A stretch of 64,000 nt of DNA. It comes from Streptococcus ruminantium. GTDB taxonomy: Bacteria; Bacillota; Bacilli; Lactobacillales; Streptococcaceae. Where the stretch lies: the NCBI RefSeq assembly GCF_003609975.1, contig NZ_AP018400.1:756501-820500 (forward strand), in the 5' to 3' direction. Shown in pieces: positions 57,206-64,000 of this stretch. The notes below the pieces were generated by a model, which did no database searches, had not been told where the DNA came from, and saw only the letters and a program-made list of their open reading frames with translations. Numbering within the stretch: the first letter of the stretch is position 1; each line of letters begins with the position of its first letter. The translations under genes and the position numbers were made by a program.

Positions 57206-57294
57206 AAAAACATCCCAGAGTCAAATATAGACTTTGGGATGTTTTCTATATACTCCGTTATGGGGCGGTTACTGTTAATCTTTATGTTTGCATG

Positions 57295-57380
57295 AAAAAA
57301 GCCTTCGTATGCACTGAGCTTCAGAAGTTAGAGAAAAATCTAACATTTTGGATGCGATTTAGTACATGAAGGCTTTTCTT
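57295..57380 (+). terminator. long stem-loop after the AEC gene
   Basis: aaaaaagccttc at 57295-57306 pairs with gaaggctttt at 57368-57377, followed by T residues. It was the AEC gene terminator before IS66 insertion. Confidence 0.6.
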
Positions 57381-57501
57381 ATTGTCTGGGAAATTTACCA
57401 CTTATACTCAATCAAAATCAGCTTAGGTGGATGTAGGTGTAGATAAAACTAGAGTTTATCAAGCAAGGTCATCAAAGTCTAAGCTTTATATTTGAAGAAT
57501 A

Positions 57502-57894
57502 TCAGTCGATAAAGAAATCCTGTGGCCCTTGATAGCGACTATCACTATTAAAGGCTAGGTAGAGGTTAAAGATAGGGGTAAAAAGGACATAGAAGATGGC
57601 TTGGATAGCAGATAGACCAAAACTGCGACCGAAACAATAGGTTAGATAGATACCATAAAGCGGACCAGCTATAAGTAAGAAAAGAATAAACCATCTCTTC
57701 TCATATCCAAATGCAATACATTGTTGGATGTAGAGATTGTAAATAGGAATCAAGGCCTTCCATCCTGCATAACCTGCTTTTTTAAAGAGGATATAGTTGG
57801 AAATGGTAACGAGGATAGTCCAAATTGCTGAAAACAGCAGTGCTGTTCCCCAAATACCAATGAGAAGACCTTGTATAAAGAATTCTTCTGTCAT
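57502..57894 (-). CDS. DUF5684-type small membrane protein
   Basis: The 130-residue protein has four hydrophobic segments and the AGYAGWKALIPIYNLYI motif characteristic of DUF5684-like membrane proteins of unknown function. aaaggag precedes the ATG at 57894. It is encoded alone, downstream of the pepT terminator. Confidence 0.75.
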   Translation of the reverse strand: MTEEFFIQGLLIGIWGTALLFSAIWTILVTISNYILFKKAGYAGWKALIPIYNLYIQQCIAFGYEKRWFILFLLIAGPLYGIYLTYCFGRSFGLSAIQAIFYVLFTPIFNLYLAFNSDSRYQGPQDFFID

Positions 57895-57979
57895 AGTGAA
57901 ACTCCTTTCGTTTTTATATATCTATTATAACAGTATTAGTTCAATAATACAAGAATTAGATACAGATATTTTGGAATTT

Positions 57980-58017
57980 AAAAAAGTTAGATTTCTACCG
58001 GAAACCTAACTTTTTTG
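57980..58017 (-). terminator. pepT terminator
   Basis: aaaaaagttag and tttc pair with gaaa and ctaactttttt around a short loop; symmetric, so it may work on both strands. Confidence 0.85.
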
Positions 58018-58021
58018 ATTT

Positions 58022-59242
58022 TTATTTGTAGGATACAATACCCAAAATCACATCAACAGCCTTTTCCATGGTTTCAAGACTGACAAATTCGAAGCGACCA
58101 TGCATATTTTCTCCGCCTGCAAAGATATTTGGTGTTGGAATACCCATGAAGGAAATCTTAGAACCATCTGTACCACCGCGGACTGGTTCAATCAATGGCT
58201 TAATGCCCAAGTTTTCCATTACATCCCTAGCGATTGTAATCGGGGTCATATCTTTTTCGATGATTTTTTTCATGTTGTAGTATTGATCGTGAAGATGAAC
58301 AAGAACACGTTGTGTATCAAAGTTGGCATTCATTCTTTCTGCAATATCCAACATCAATTGTTTGCGAGCTTGGAAATCAGTCTCTTCAAAATCGCGGATA
58401 ATGTAGTTAGTAGAAGCTCTATCAACACTTCCTTCCATATTCATCAAATGGAAGAAGCCTTGGTAGCCTTCTGTCTTTTCAGGTCGGTCTGTTTCAGGAA
58501 GTGCGTTGTGGAAGTCAATAGCCATTTGGAAGGCGTTAATCATCTGGTCTTTGGCAGATCCAGGGTGAACATTGCGCCCTAGGAAATCTATCTTGGCACT
58601 GGCAGCGCTGAAAGTTTCATATTGAAGCTCACCAAGTGGCCCTCCGTCCATCGTGTAAGCAAAGTCTACATCGAAGTCCTCTACATCAAACTTATCAGCA
58701 CCAACTCCAATCTCTTCGTCTGGACCAAAGCCTACTCGAATTTCGCAATGCTTGATGTCAGGATTTTCTACTAAAAATTCAATGGCTGTCATAATTTCAG
58801 CGATACCTGATTTATCGTCAGAACCTAGCAAGGTCGTACCATCCGTAGTAATCAAGGTTTGCCCATGATAATTTGCTAATTGTGGGAAATCTTTTGGATG
58901 CAATTCGTAACCAGAGGTGCCAAGTGTGATTGGGCTTCCATCATAATGTTCGATTATCTGTGGATTGATACCCTCAGCATTGAAATCCGCTGTATCCATG
59001 TGAGCGACGAAACCAATCTTACGTGTCAAACTAGGATCATTGGCAGGTAGAGTTCCCACTGCAAAACCATTTGGCAGATAGTGAACATCCTGCAACCCAA
59101 TGCGCTTCATCTCAGGTAACAGGATATTCTGAGCAAATTCTACTTGGTTTTGAGTAGATGGAGTAGTTGTCGAATTTTCATCTGAGCGAGTATTTTCTTT
59201 TACGTAAACTAAAAATCGATCTAAAAGTGTTGGATATTTCAT
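58022..59242 (-). CDS. pepT: peptidase T (tripeptide aminopeptidase)
   Basis: The 406-residue M20B metallopeptidase cuts the N-terminal residue from tripeptides in the cytoplasm. Zinc and catalytic motifs are [11 protein letters not shown] (His, Asp), [12 protein letters not shown] (bridging Asp), [14 protein letters not shown] (Glu-Glu) and AYTMDGG, with a lid domain and the C-terminal [22 protein letters not shown]. Length is normal. It is monocistronic. Confidence 0.96.
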   Translation of the reverse strand: MKYPTLLDRFLVYVKENTRSDENSTTTPSTQNQVEFAQNILLPEMKRIGLQDVHYLPNGFAVGTLPANDPSLTRKIGFVAHMDTADFNAEGINPQIIEHYDGSPITLGTSGYELHPKDFPQLANYHGQTLITTDGTTLLGSDDKSGIAEIMTAIEFLVENPDIKHCEIRVGFGPDEEIGVGADKFDVEDFDVDFAYTMDGGPLGELQYETFSAASAKIDFLGRNVHPGSAKDQMINAFQMAIDFHNALPETDRPEKTEGYQGFFHLMNMEGSVDRASTNYIIRDFEETDFQARKQLMLDIAERMNANFDTQRVLVHLHDQYYNMKKIIEKDMTPITIARDVMENLGIKPLIEPVRGGTDGSKISFMGIPTPNIFAGGENMHGRFEFVSLETMEKAVDVILGIVSYK

Positions 59243-59330
59243 ATTTTCTCCTTCGTAAATCTTTGAATTGGTTTAATAGGGTATCAATTTGATGGGACAT
59301 GCACTAGCCATTCTGCATCTTCGTTTCTAA

Positions 59331-60152
59331 TTAGCTTCTCAATGACAAAATATGTTTTTTAATAGCTTTGGCAACACCGTTGTTGTCATTGGTATCTGTG
59401 ATATCTTGGGCGATGGCTTTAACCTCGTCATTGGCATTTCCCATAGCAATACCAAGTCCTGCGAACTCAATCATTTCAAGGTCGTTATTGGCATCCCCTA
59501 CAGCCATAATTTCTTCTGGTAAAATTCCCAGGCGGTTGGCCAATTTTTGCAGACCAGAAGCCTTGCTGGCCCCATTTGGTAAAATTTCTAAAAGATAATC
59601 CTGAGAACGAACGGTTGAGTATTTCTGGCTGAGGAGTGGATTGTATGCTGCTTCAAATTGATCAATTGCCTCCTTTTCACCGACGAACATTGCCTGAAAG
59701 AAGCGGTACTTTCCAGATTTTGCTTCTGTTAGGTCAATAGCAAACGGGGACATGCCAACGATTTGAGCATCCATACGAACAATCTTGTTAGCTTTTTCAG
59801 CCAGTACGAAATATTCTGCTTCATCAAATAGAGAAAGTTGCACGTCATCACTATTTGTAAAACTGCTGAGATGGTCAAGATCATCAGGGGTCAGTTCGTC
59901 CCAATCGATTAAACTCCAATCACGGGTAGAATGAGTTGAACAACCATTATTGACAATGATGAACTCGTTCTTGGTGTCAAAACCAAGTTGCTTGATGAAA
60001 GGCTTTACACCTATCAAGGGCCGTCCAGTACAAAGTACAACTGTGACACCTAACTCTACAGCCTTGTGGATTGCTTCAATCTGTGGTTGCATTAACTCTT
60101 TTTTCTCGTTTAACAACGTTCCGTCCATGTCAAGGGCGATGAGTTTTATCAT
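59331..60152 (-). CDS. Cof-type HAD-IIB phosphatase
   Basis: The 273-residue protein has motif I LIALDMDGTLLNEKKEL (D8, D10), motif II LCTGRPL and motif IV VGDANNDLEMIEFAGLGIAMGNA, with the IIB cap between. It belongs to the Cof/YidA group of sugar-phosphate and flavin-phosphate phosphatases. aaggagg precedes the ATG at 60152. It stands alone. Confidence 0.92.
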   Translation of the reverse strand: MIKLIALDMDGTLLNEKKELMQPQIEAIHKAVELGVTVVLCTGRPLIGVKPFIKQLGFDTKNEFIIVNNGCSTHSTRDWSLIDWDELTPDDLDHLSSFTNSDDVQLSLFDEAEYFVLAEKANKIVRMDAQIVGMSPFAIDLTEAKSGKYRFFQAMFVGEKEAIDQFEAAYNPLLSQKYSTVRSQDYLLEILPNGASKASGLQKLANRLGILPEEIMAVGDANNDLEMIEFAGLGIAMGNANDEVKAIAQDITDTNDNNGVAKAIKKHILSLRS

Positions 60153-60338
60153 AAGAACCTCCTTGTTTTAAGACTAGTATAGCACAAAATGGGGGAGGAG
60201 TGGTTGAAATACTTGAAAGACTGCTGTTATAATGGAATCCTTTCTTAGTTATGATTAAAAAATGATAAGCGGATAGATGATCATTGGTTGATTACCGATT
60301 TTTTTGGGTATAATAGAAGGAGAGATAAGGAGAGTATT

Positions 60339-61592
60339 ATGCATAATATTACATGCCCTCATTGTGGGACGGCTTTTCAGGTTAATGAAACAGAATACAG
60401 TCAGTTGTTAGCTCAGGTGCGCGGTGCGGAGTTTGATAAGGAAGTCCATGAGCGGTTGGCGCGTGAGACAGAATTATTGATTCAGAAGGCAGAAAATGAT
60501 TTGCAGACTCGACTGGGGGATAAGGATAAGGAGATCTTTGAGTTAACTGCCAAGTTGGACAAAATAGCTAGTCAGACTGAGTTTGACATCAGCTCTGCTA
60601 TTTCTCAAAAAGATCAAGAAATTCAAGAGCTAAAAGCTCAACTAGATAAGATTGGTATTGCTAAGGATTTAGAGTTACAGCGAGCGGTGGCGAAGGTTGA
60701 AAAAGAGCGGGATGCGGCTCAAGCGGCTTTGGCTGTTCAGGAGCAGAAGCAAGAGTTGGCCCTTGCGAACACCCGTCAGGAGTATGAAGTGCGTCTAAAA
60801 GCTGCGGATGAGCAGGTGGAATTTTACAAAAACTTTAAGGCTCAGCAATCAACCAAGGCGATTGGGGAAAGCTTAGAGCTTTATGCTGAGGCAGAGTTCA
60901 ATAAGGTACGCCAATTAGCCTTTCCAAATGCTTACTTTGAAAAGGATAACCAAGTGTCAGCGCGTGGTTCCAAGGGAGACTATATTTACCGTGAGCTTGA
61001 TGAAAATGGGGTGGAAATCCTTTCGATTATGTTTGAGATGAAAAATGAGGCTGATGATACCATCAAAAAGCATAAGAATGAAGACTTTTTCAAGGAATTA
61101 GATAAGGATCGCCGAGAAAAAGAGTGTGAATACGCAGTTCTAGTGACTATGTTAGAGGCAGACAACGATTACTACAATACGGGTATTGTAGACGTTAGCC
61201 ATAAATATGAAAAGATGTATGTCGTCCGTCCACAGTTCTTTATCCAATTGATTGGACTTTTGCGAAATGCTGCACTTAATAGTTTGAAATACAAACAAGA
61301 ATTGGCTTTAGTTAGGGAGCAGCATATTGATATTACTCATTTTGAAGAAGACCTAGCAACTTTCAAAACAGCCTTTGCTAAAAATTATCAGTCGGCCAGC
61401 AACAATTTCCAAAAAGCCATTGATGAAATCGACAAAGCCATCAAACGTATGGAAGCTGTTAAGGCTGCCCTTACGACCAGTGAAAACCAACTACGTCTAG
61501 CTAATAATAAACTTGATGATGTCTCCGTCAAGAAACTGACTCGCAACAATCCAACCATGAAAGCTAAATTTGAAGCATTGAAGGGAGGATGA
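60339..61592 (+). CDS. DUF2130 family protein
   Basis: The 417-residue protein starts with a CPHCGTAFQVNETEY zinc-ribbon-like motif (C6, C9), has a long coiled coil (residues ~40-180), then the DUF2130 core (KGDYIYRELDENGVEILSIM, DRREKECEYAVLVTMLEADN), which has a nuclease-like alpha/beta fold, and a second coiled coil. Function is unknown; relatives sit near DNA-related genes. ATG 60339 with aaggagag is preferred to an in-frame ATG at 60288. Confidence 0.87.
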   Translation: MHNITCPHCGTAFQVNETEYSQLLAQVRGAEFDKEVHERLARETELLIQKAENDLQTRLGDKDKEIFELTAKLDKIASQTEFDISSAISQKDQEIQELKAQLDKIGIAKDLELQRAVAKVEKERDAAQAALAVQEQKQELALANTRQEYEVRLKAADEQVEFYKNFKAQQSTKAIGESLELYAEAEFNKVRQLAFPNAYFEKDNQVSARGSKGDYIYRELDENGVEILSIMFEMKNEADDTIKKHKNEDFFKELDKDRREKECEYAVLVTMLEADNDYYNTGIVDVSHKYEKMYVVRPQFFIQLIGLLRNAALNSLKYKQELALVREQHIDITHFEEDLATFKTAFAKNYQSASNNFQKAIDEIDKAIKRMEAVKAALTTSENQLRLANNKLDDVSVKKLTRNNPTMKAKFEALKGG

Positions 61593-61630
61593 AATGGGCA
61601 CAAAATATAAGTAACGTTGAGAGTTAAGAT

Positions 61631-61744
61631 ATGGAAAAGATAAAAAAAATTATTTTAATTGATGGAGAAGATAAGACAGGACGTATTGAATCAATTCAGT
61701 TGGTTCGTCATAAAGGTAAGTCTTGTATATTGATGCAATTGTAA
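61631..61744 (+). CDS. small hypothetical ORF (37 aa)
   Basis: The frame MEKIKKIILIDGEDKTGRI ... ILMQL has a weak purine-rich site upstream and overlaps the next small frame as TAATG. I do not recognise it. The pair could be a broken longer gene at the left edge of the AT-rich island. Confidence 0.3.
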   Translation: MEKIKKIILIDGEDKTGRIESIQLVRHKGKSCILMQL

Positions 61745-61863
61745 TGAAATATCTACATTTATATCAAGATAATCCATTGGAGTTTTTTGATAATTTTCAT
61801 GAATTTAAAAAAGATGTTAAAGAATATCTTGATTTAATGATTTATGGAATTGTTATCAGGTAA
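61744..61863 (+). CDS. small hypothetical ORF (39 aa)
   Basis: The frame MKYLHLYQDNPLEFFDNFHE ... IVIR overlaps the previous stop by one base. It has no recognisable domain and no Shine-Dalgarno of its own; translation would need coupling. It may be the out-of-frame continuation of the preceding 37-residue frame. Confidence 0.25.
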   Translation: MKYLHLYQDNPLEFFDNFHEFKKDVKEYLDLMIYGIVIR

Positions 61864-61897
61864 AACGTTCAAGAATTATAGTTAGGAGGAATATTGA

Positions 61898-62932
61898 ATG
61901 AACTATAAAAATCCATACGAAAAATTGTCTGGAAAACTAAATAATCGAAAGCTGGTAAATGCCGGGTTTTCAGAAAAAACTTATGATACAGGGAGTGTTA
62001 AGCTGAACTATGTGGTTGGTCCTAAGAATGGACCAAGTTTATTATTGATTCCTGCACAAATGGGTATGTGGGAAAGTTATAAGAAAGTACTTTTGCCACT
62101 GTCAAAAATTTTTCAAGTATACGCCATAGATGTGAGAGGTCATGGAAAGTCTTCTTGGACACCGGGGTATTATTCATGGGGAATTATTGGTGAAGATATA
62201 AAAATATTTGTAGAAAATGTAATAAAACAAAAAGTTATTATTAGTGGAAATTCATCAGGTGGCATTATCGCTCTTTGGTGTGCTGCTAATATTCAGGAAT
62301 ATATTTCCGGAATTATTCTTGAGGACGCACCCATTTTTTCTGCTGAAATGCCACGATTTAAAGAACAAGATAAATTTGTATATAACGGACTAAAGCACCT
62401 TGTTAATCAAATCGGAAATATACCAGATAGAGATTTAGCAAATTATTTTAAAGATATGGAAGTACCAGCCTCTGATAAGAGAATCAAAAGAATTCCAAAT
62501 TGGTTTGTTAGTTGGTTGTCACGAAAGATAAAGAAGTTTCAAGATAAACACCCTGATAGTCCAGTCGAAATTGGATTCCCAGATAGTTTGCGTTTGCTAA
62601 TTAAATCGTTATCTATGTTTGACCCGGATTTTGCCAGAGCCTTCGTTGATGGTAGATTTTATGATGGTATTGACCATGCAGAAGCTTTTGAGAAAACAAA
62701 ATGCCCCATATTGCTTATTCAAGCCGATTGGAAGCGATACGAAAATCACGGACTTGTAGGAGCATTTGATGATGATGACGCTCAGCACGCTATTTCCTTA
62801 GCTCCGCAAATAATATATAAAAAAGTTTCCGCTAATCATGTTATTCATACTTTCAAGCCCAAAGAGTATATTAAATTATTGTCAGAATTTAGAGAAATAG
62901 TATCTGATAATTCTATATGTAATGGTGAATGA
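61898..62932 (+). CDS. alpha/beta hydrolase
   Basis: The 344-residue protein has the alpha/beta hydrolase core: oxyanion region LLLIPAQMGMWESYKKVLL, AIDVRGHGKSSW, nucleophile elbow SGNSSGGIIAL and the late His in SANHVIHTFKP; the acid is probably in LIQADW. taggagga precedes ATG 61898. The DNA is AT-rich compared with its neighbours, a sign of transfer. The substrate is unknown. Confidence 0.85.
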   Translation: MNYKNPYEKLSGKLNNRKLVNAGFSEKTYDTGSVKLNYVVGPKNGPSLLLIPAQMGMWESYKKVLLPLSKIFQVYAIDVRGHGKSSWTPGYYSWGIIGEDIKIFVENVIKQKVIISGNSSGGIIALWCAANIQEYISGIILEDAPIFSAEMPRFKEQDKFVYNGLKHLVNQIGNIPDRDLANYFKDMEVPASDKRIKRIPNWFVSWLSRKIKKFQDKHPDSPVEIGFPDSLRLLIKSLSMFDPDFARAFVDGRFYDGIDHAEAFEKTKCPILLIQADWKRYENHGLVGAFDDDDAQHAISLAPQIIYKKVSANHVIHTFKPKEYIKLLSEFREIVSDNSICNGE

Positions 62933-62935
62933 TGA

Positions 62936-63532
62936 AGATGGTATCAACAGAAACTATTTATTGTTATGACCGGGAATGAGCAATCATTAGATAAAAACAT
63001 CAGCGATTTATTGGGGTATATACAGTATAACAATTTTGAGGTGAGAGAAAGTCCGATTTATTCCATTTTTGATTATTTATATAAGCAATATGAGAAAGAG
63101 CGGAAAGAATACCTTAGTAAGCGTAAAAGACTATCTAGGTACGATTCTGAAAATTTGATGTATCATTTGATAAAAGAAATATTTACCAGTGATGAGAAAT
63201 ATAATAACTTAGATGTTATACATTCTTATAAATTGAGAAATCTTGTGAAAAATTTTGACTTACTAACAGAGTCTGAGGCAATTTATGCAAGTCATGGGAA
63301 TACTCATCTTGATTTCTTAATCACTAATAGATTAACGAAGGAGCCTGTTCTAGCTGTAGAGGTAGATGGTTATGCTTTTCATAAAGTTAACAGTACGCAA
63401 TTTAAACGCGATAGCATGAAGGATACTATTTTGGGAAAATGTGGTATTCCTTTGGTAAGATTTAAAACCAATGAGAGTCAGGAAAAACAAAGATTGATAA
63501 AAGTCTTGGACGAAGTATTAAGGAGAGAATAA
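62936..63532 (+). pseudogene. C-terminal fragment of a helicase-type protein with DUF2726
   Basis: The frame reads KLFIVMTGNEQSLDKNISDL, as at the end of superfamily 1 AAA helicases, followed by a DUF2726 restriction-endonuclease-like domain (HGNTHLDFLITN, LAVEVDGYAFHKV, QFKRDSMKDTILGKCGIPLV, RFKTNE). A stop at 62933-62935 cuts it from any helicase domain, and ATG 62966 falls mid-motif. So it is the 3' remnant of a larger nuclease-helicase gene, possibly from a defence locus. Confidence 0.7.
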
Positions 63533-63534
63533 AT

Positions 63535-63768
63535 ATGAACACAATCGACCTAAATCTGCCTGTGGCAGATATTATCAGTCAGCACCCCGAAGTTAAAGAA
63601 CTCTTAATTGACCTTGGTTTTAAGCCCCTAGCTAATCCTGCTATGCTACATACAGTTGGCAAGGTGACTAGTCTTAAGACAGGTTCTAAGATGACCAAGA
63701 TTCCACTTGAGCGTATCCAGCAGGTTCTGGAATACAATGGCTATGATGTGGTGGGAGAACAAGAATGA
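63535..63768 (+). CDS. DUF1858 domain protein
   Basis: The 77-residue protein is a single DUF1858 domain (LNLPVADIISQHPEVKELLI, LGFKPLANPAML), a small helical ScdA-N-like domain of unknown function often found with DUF438 proteins and linked to redox or nitric-oxide stress. Its stop overlaps the next gene's ATG (aATGA), so the two are translationally coupled. Confidence 0.87.
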   Translation: MNTIDLNLPVADIISQHPEVKELLIDLGFKPLANPAMLHTVGKVTSLKTGSKMTKIPLERIQQVLEYNGYDVVGEQE

Positions 63769-64000
63769 ATAACCAACGTATTGAGATTTTGAAACGTATT
63801 CTTTTGGATTTGCACAATGGAGCGAACCCAGAAGAAGTCCAAGCTCAGTTTAATCAGCATTTTACGGGGGTTTCTGCCTTAGAAATCTCCATGATGGAAC
63901 ATGAGCTCATGTCTAGTGATACAGGAATTACCTTTGAGGATGTCATGAGTCTCTGCAATATCCATGCTAACCTCTTCAAGGGAGCGATTACTGATGTAGA
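63765..64000 (+). CDS. DUF438 family protein, 5' part
   Basis: The frame starts with MNNQRIEILKRILLDLHNGA and is open to the right edge (78 residues). The DUF438 signature (VSALEISMMEHELMSSDTGI, TFEDVMSLCNIHANLF) is clear. Full proteins carry a hemerythrin-like HHE and a PAS domain beyond this point. It overlaps and is coupled to the DUF1858 gene. Confidence 0.88.
   Translation, partial: MNNQRIEILKRILLDLHNGANPEEVQAQFNQHFTGVSALEISMMEHELMSSDTGITFEDVMSLCNIHANLFKGAITDV

Larger units (their letters stand above)
55047..57272 (+). mobile_element. IS66-family element, 2226 bp
   Basis: Inverted ends of about 26 bp (gtaaccgccc-ataacg-agtat, three mismatches) and an exact 8-bp duplication tgttaatc (55039-55046 and 57273-57280) define it. 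It carries a decayed tnpA (from ATG 55135, stopping early), tnpB (55304-55654) and a frameshifted tnpC. A hairpin (aacctcc/ggaggtt plus T-run, 55085-55130) near the left end limits read-in transcription, and another terminator lies at 57209-57247. Confidence 0.9.

Overview
The window is a low-GC Firmicute chromosome segment and reads as Streptococcus, most like S. suis or a close relative. The reasons are the gene neighbourhoods (rpsU; dnaG-rpoD; pfkA-pyk; a tmRNA with tag AKNTNTYALAA; the speA-speE-nspC-aguAB polyamine operon; an msm/raf sugar operon without its own ATPase) and streptococcal promoters and Shine-Dalgarno sites. The species is an inference; no search was run.

Layout. 1-1.7 kb: 3' end of hemW, an acyl-ACP thioesterase and a broken NUDIX gene. 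1.7-6.6 kb is an accessory insert: a PlcR/Rgg-like regulator, a 39-residue secreted-peptide gene, a truncated ORF, an ABC exporter, remnants of an AbiE toxin-antitoxin pair, and a small-RNA or attenuator-like transcript. 6.6-13.7 kb is core: HAD phosphatase, membrane protein, rpsU, galE, mscL, dnaG, rpoD, then three tandem 50-bp terminator repeats. 14-22.2 kb: a DUF59 Fe-S assembly gene, a candidate 553-nt structured RNA, and the polyamine operon from arginine to spermidine. 22.4-32.2 kb: a TVP38 membrane protein and the raffinose/multiple-sugar locus (msmR, aga, msmEFG, gtfA), bracketed by direct copies of an IS5-type fragment. 32.2-36.5 kb: a holin-like orphan, ssrA, tRNA-Ser, adenosine deaminase and a GntR-controlled ABC transporter. 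36.7-42.4 kb: dnaE, pfkA, pyk. An intact ISL3 element sits in the loop of the pyk terminator. 44-51 kb: FAD oxidoreductase, SGNH hydrolase, a signal-peptidase-like protein without the catalytic pair, glmS with NagR-like operators, and an amino-acid ABC transporter. 51-57.3 kb: mntE, a DUF4097/PadR pair, and a broken AEC permease whose last codons are split off by an IS66 element. 57.5-64 kb: DUF5684 protein, pepT, Cof-type HAD, DUF2130 protein, an AT-rich island (alpha/beta hydrolase and a helicase fragment), DUF1858 and the start of a DUF438 gene.

How it works together. The polyamine block converts arginine to agmatine, N-carbamoylputrescine and putrescine, then to spermidine through carboxyspermidine, with an additional spermidine synthase. 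The msm block imports and splits alpha-galactosides and sucrose under CcpA and an AraC activator. A recurring theme is insertion of mobile DNA into intrinsic terminators: ISL3 at pyk, and a ~180-bp MITE-like repeat at the amino-acid ABC operon and probably at mscL. The strongest candidates for something undescribed are the peptide-signalling/export cassette (1.9-5.1 kb), the 553-nt RNA (14.5-15.0 kb), the switch-like leader before speE, the ~80-nt RNA before the HAD gene, and the catalytically altered signal-peptidase homologue.
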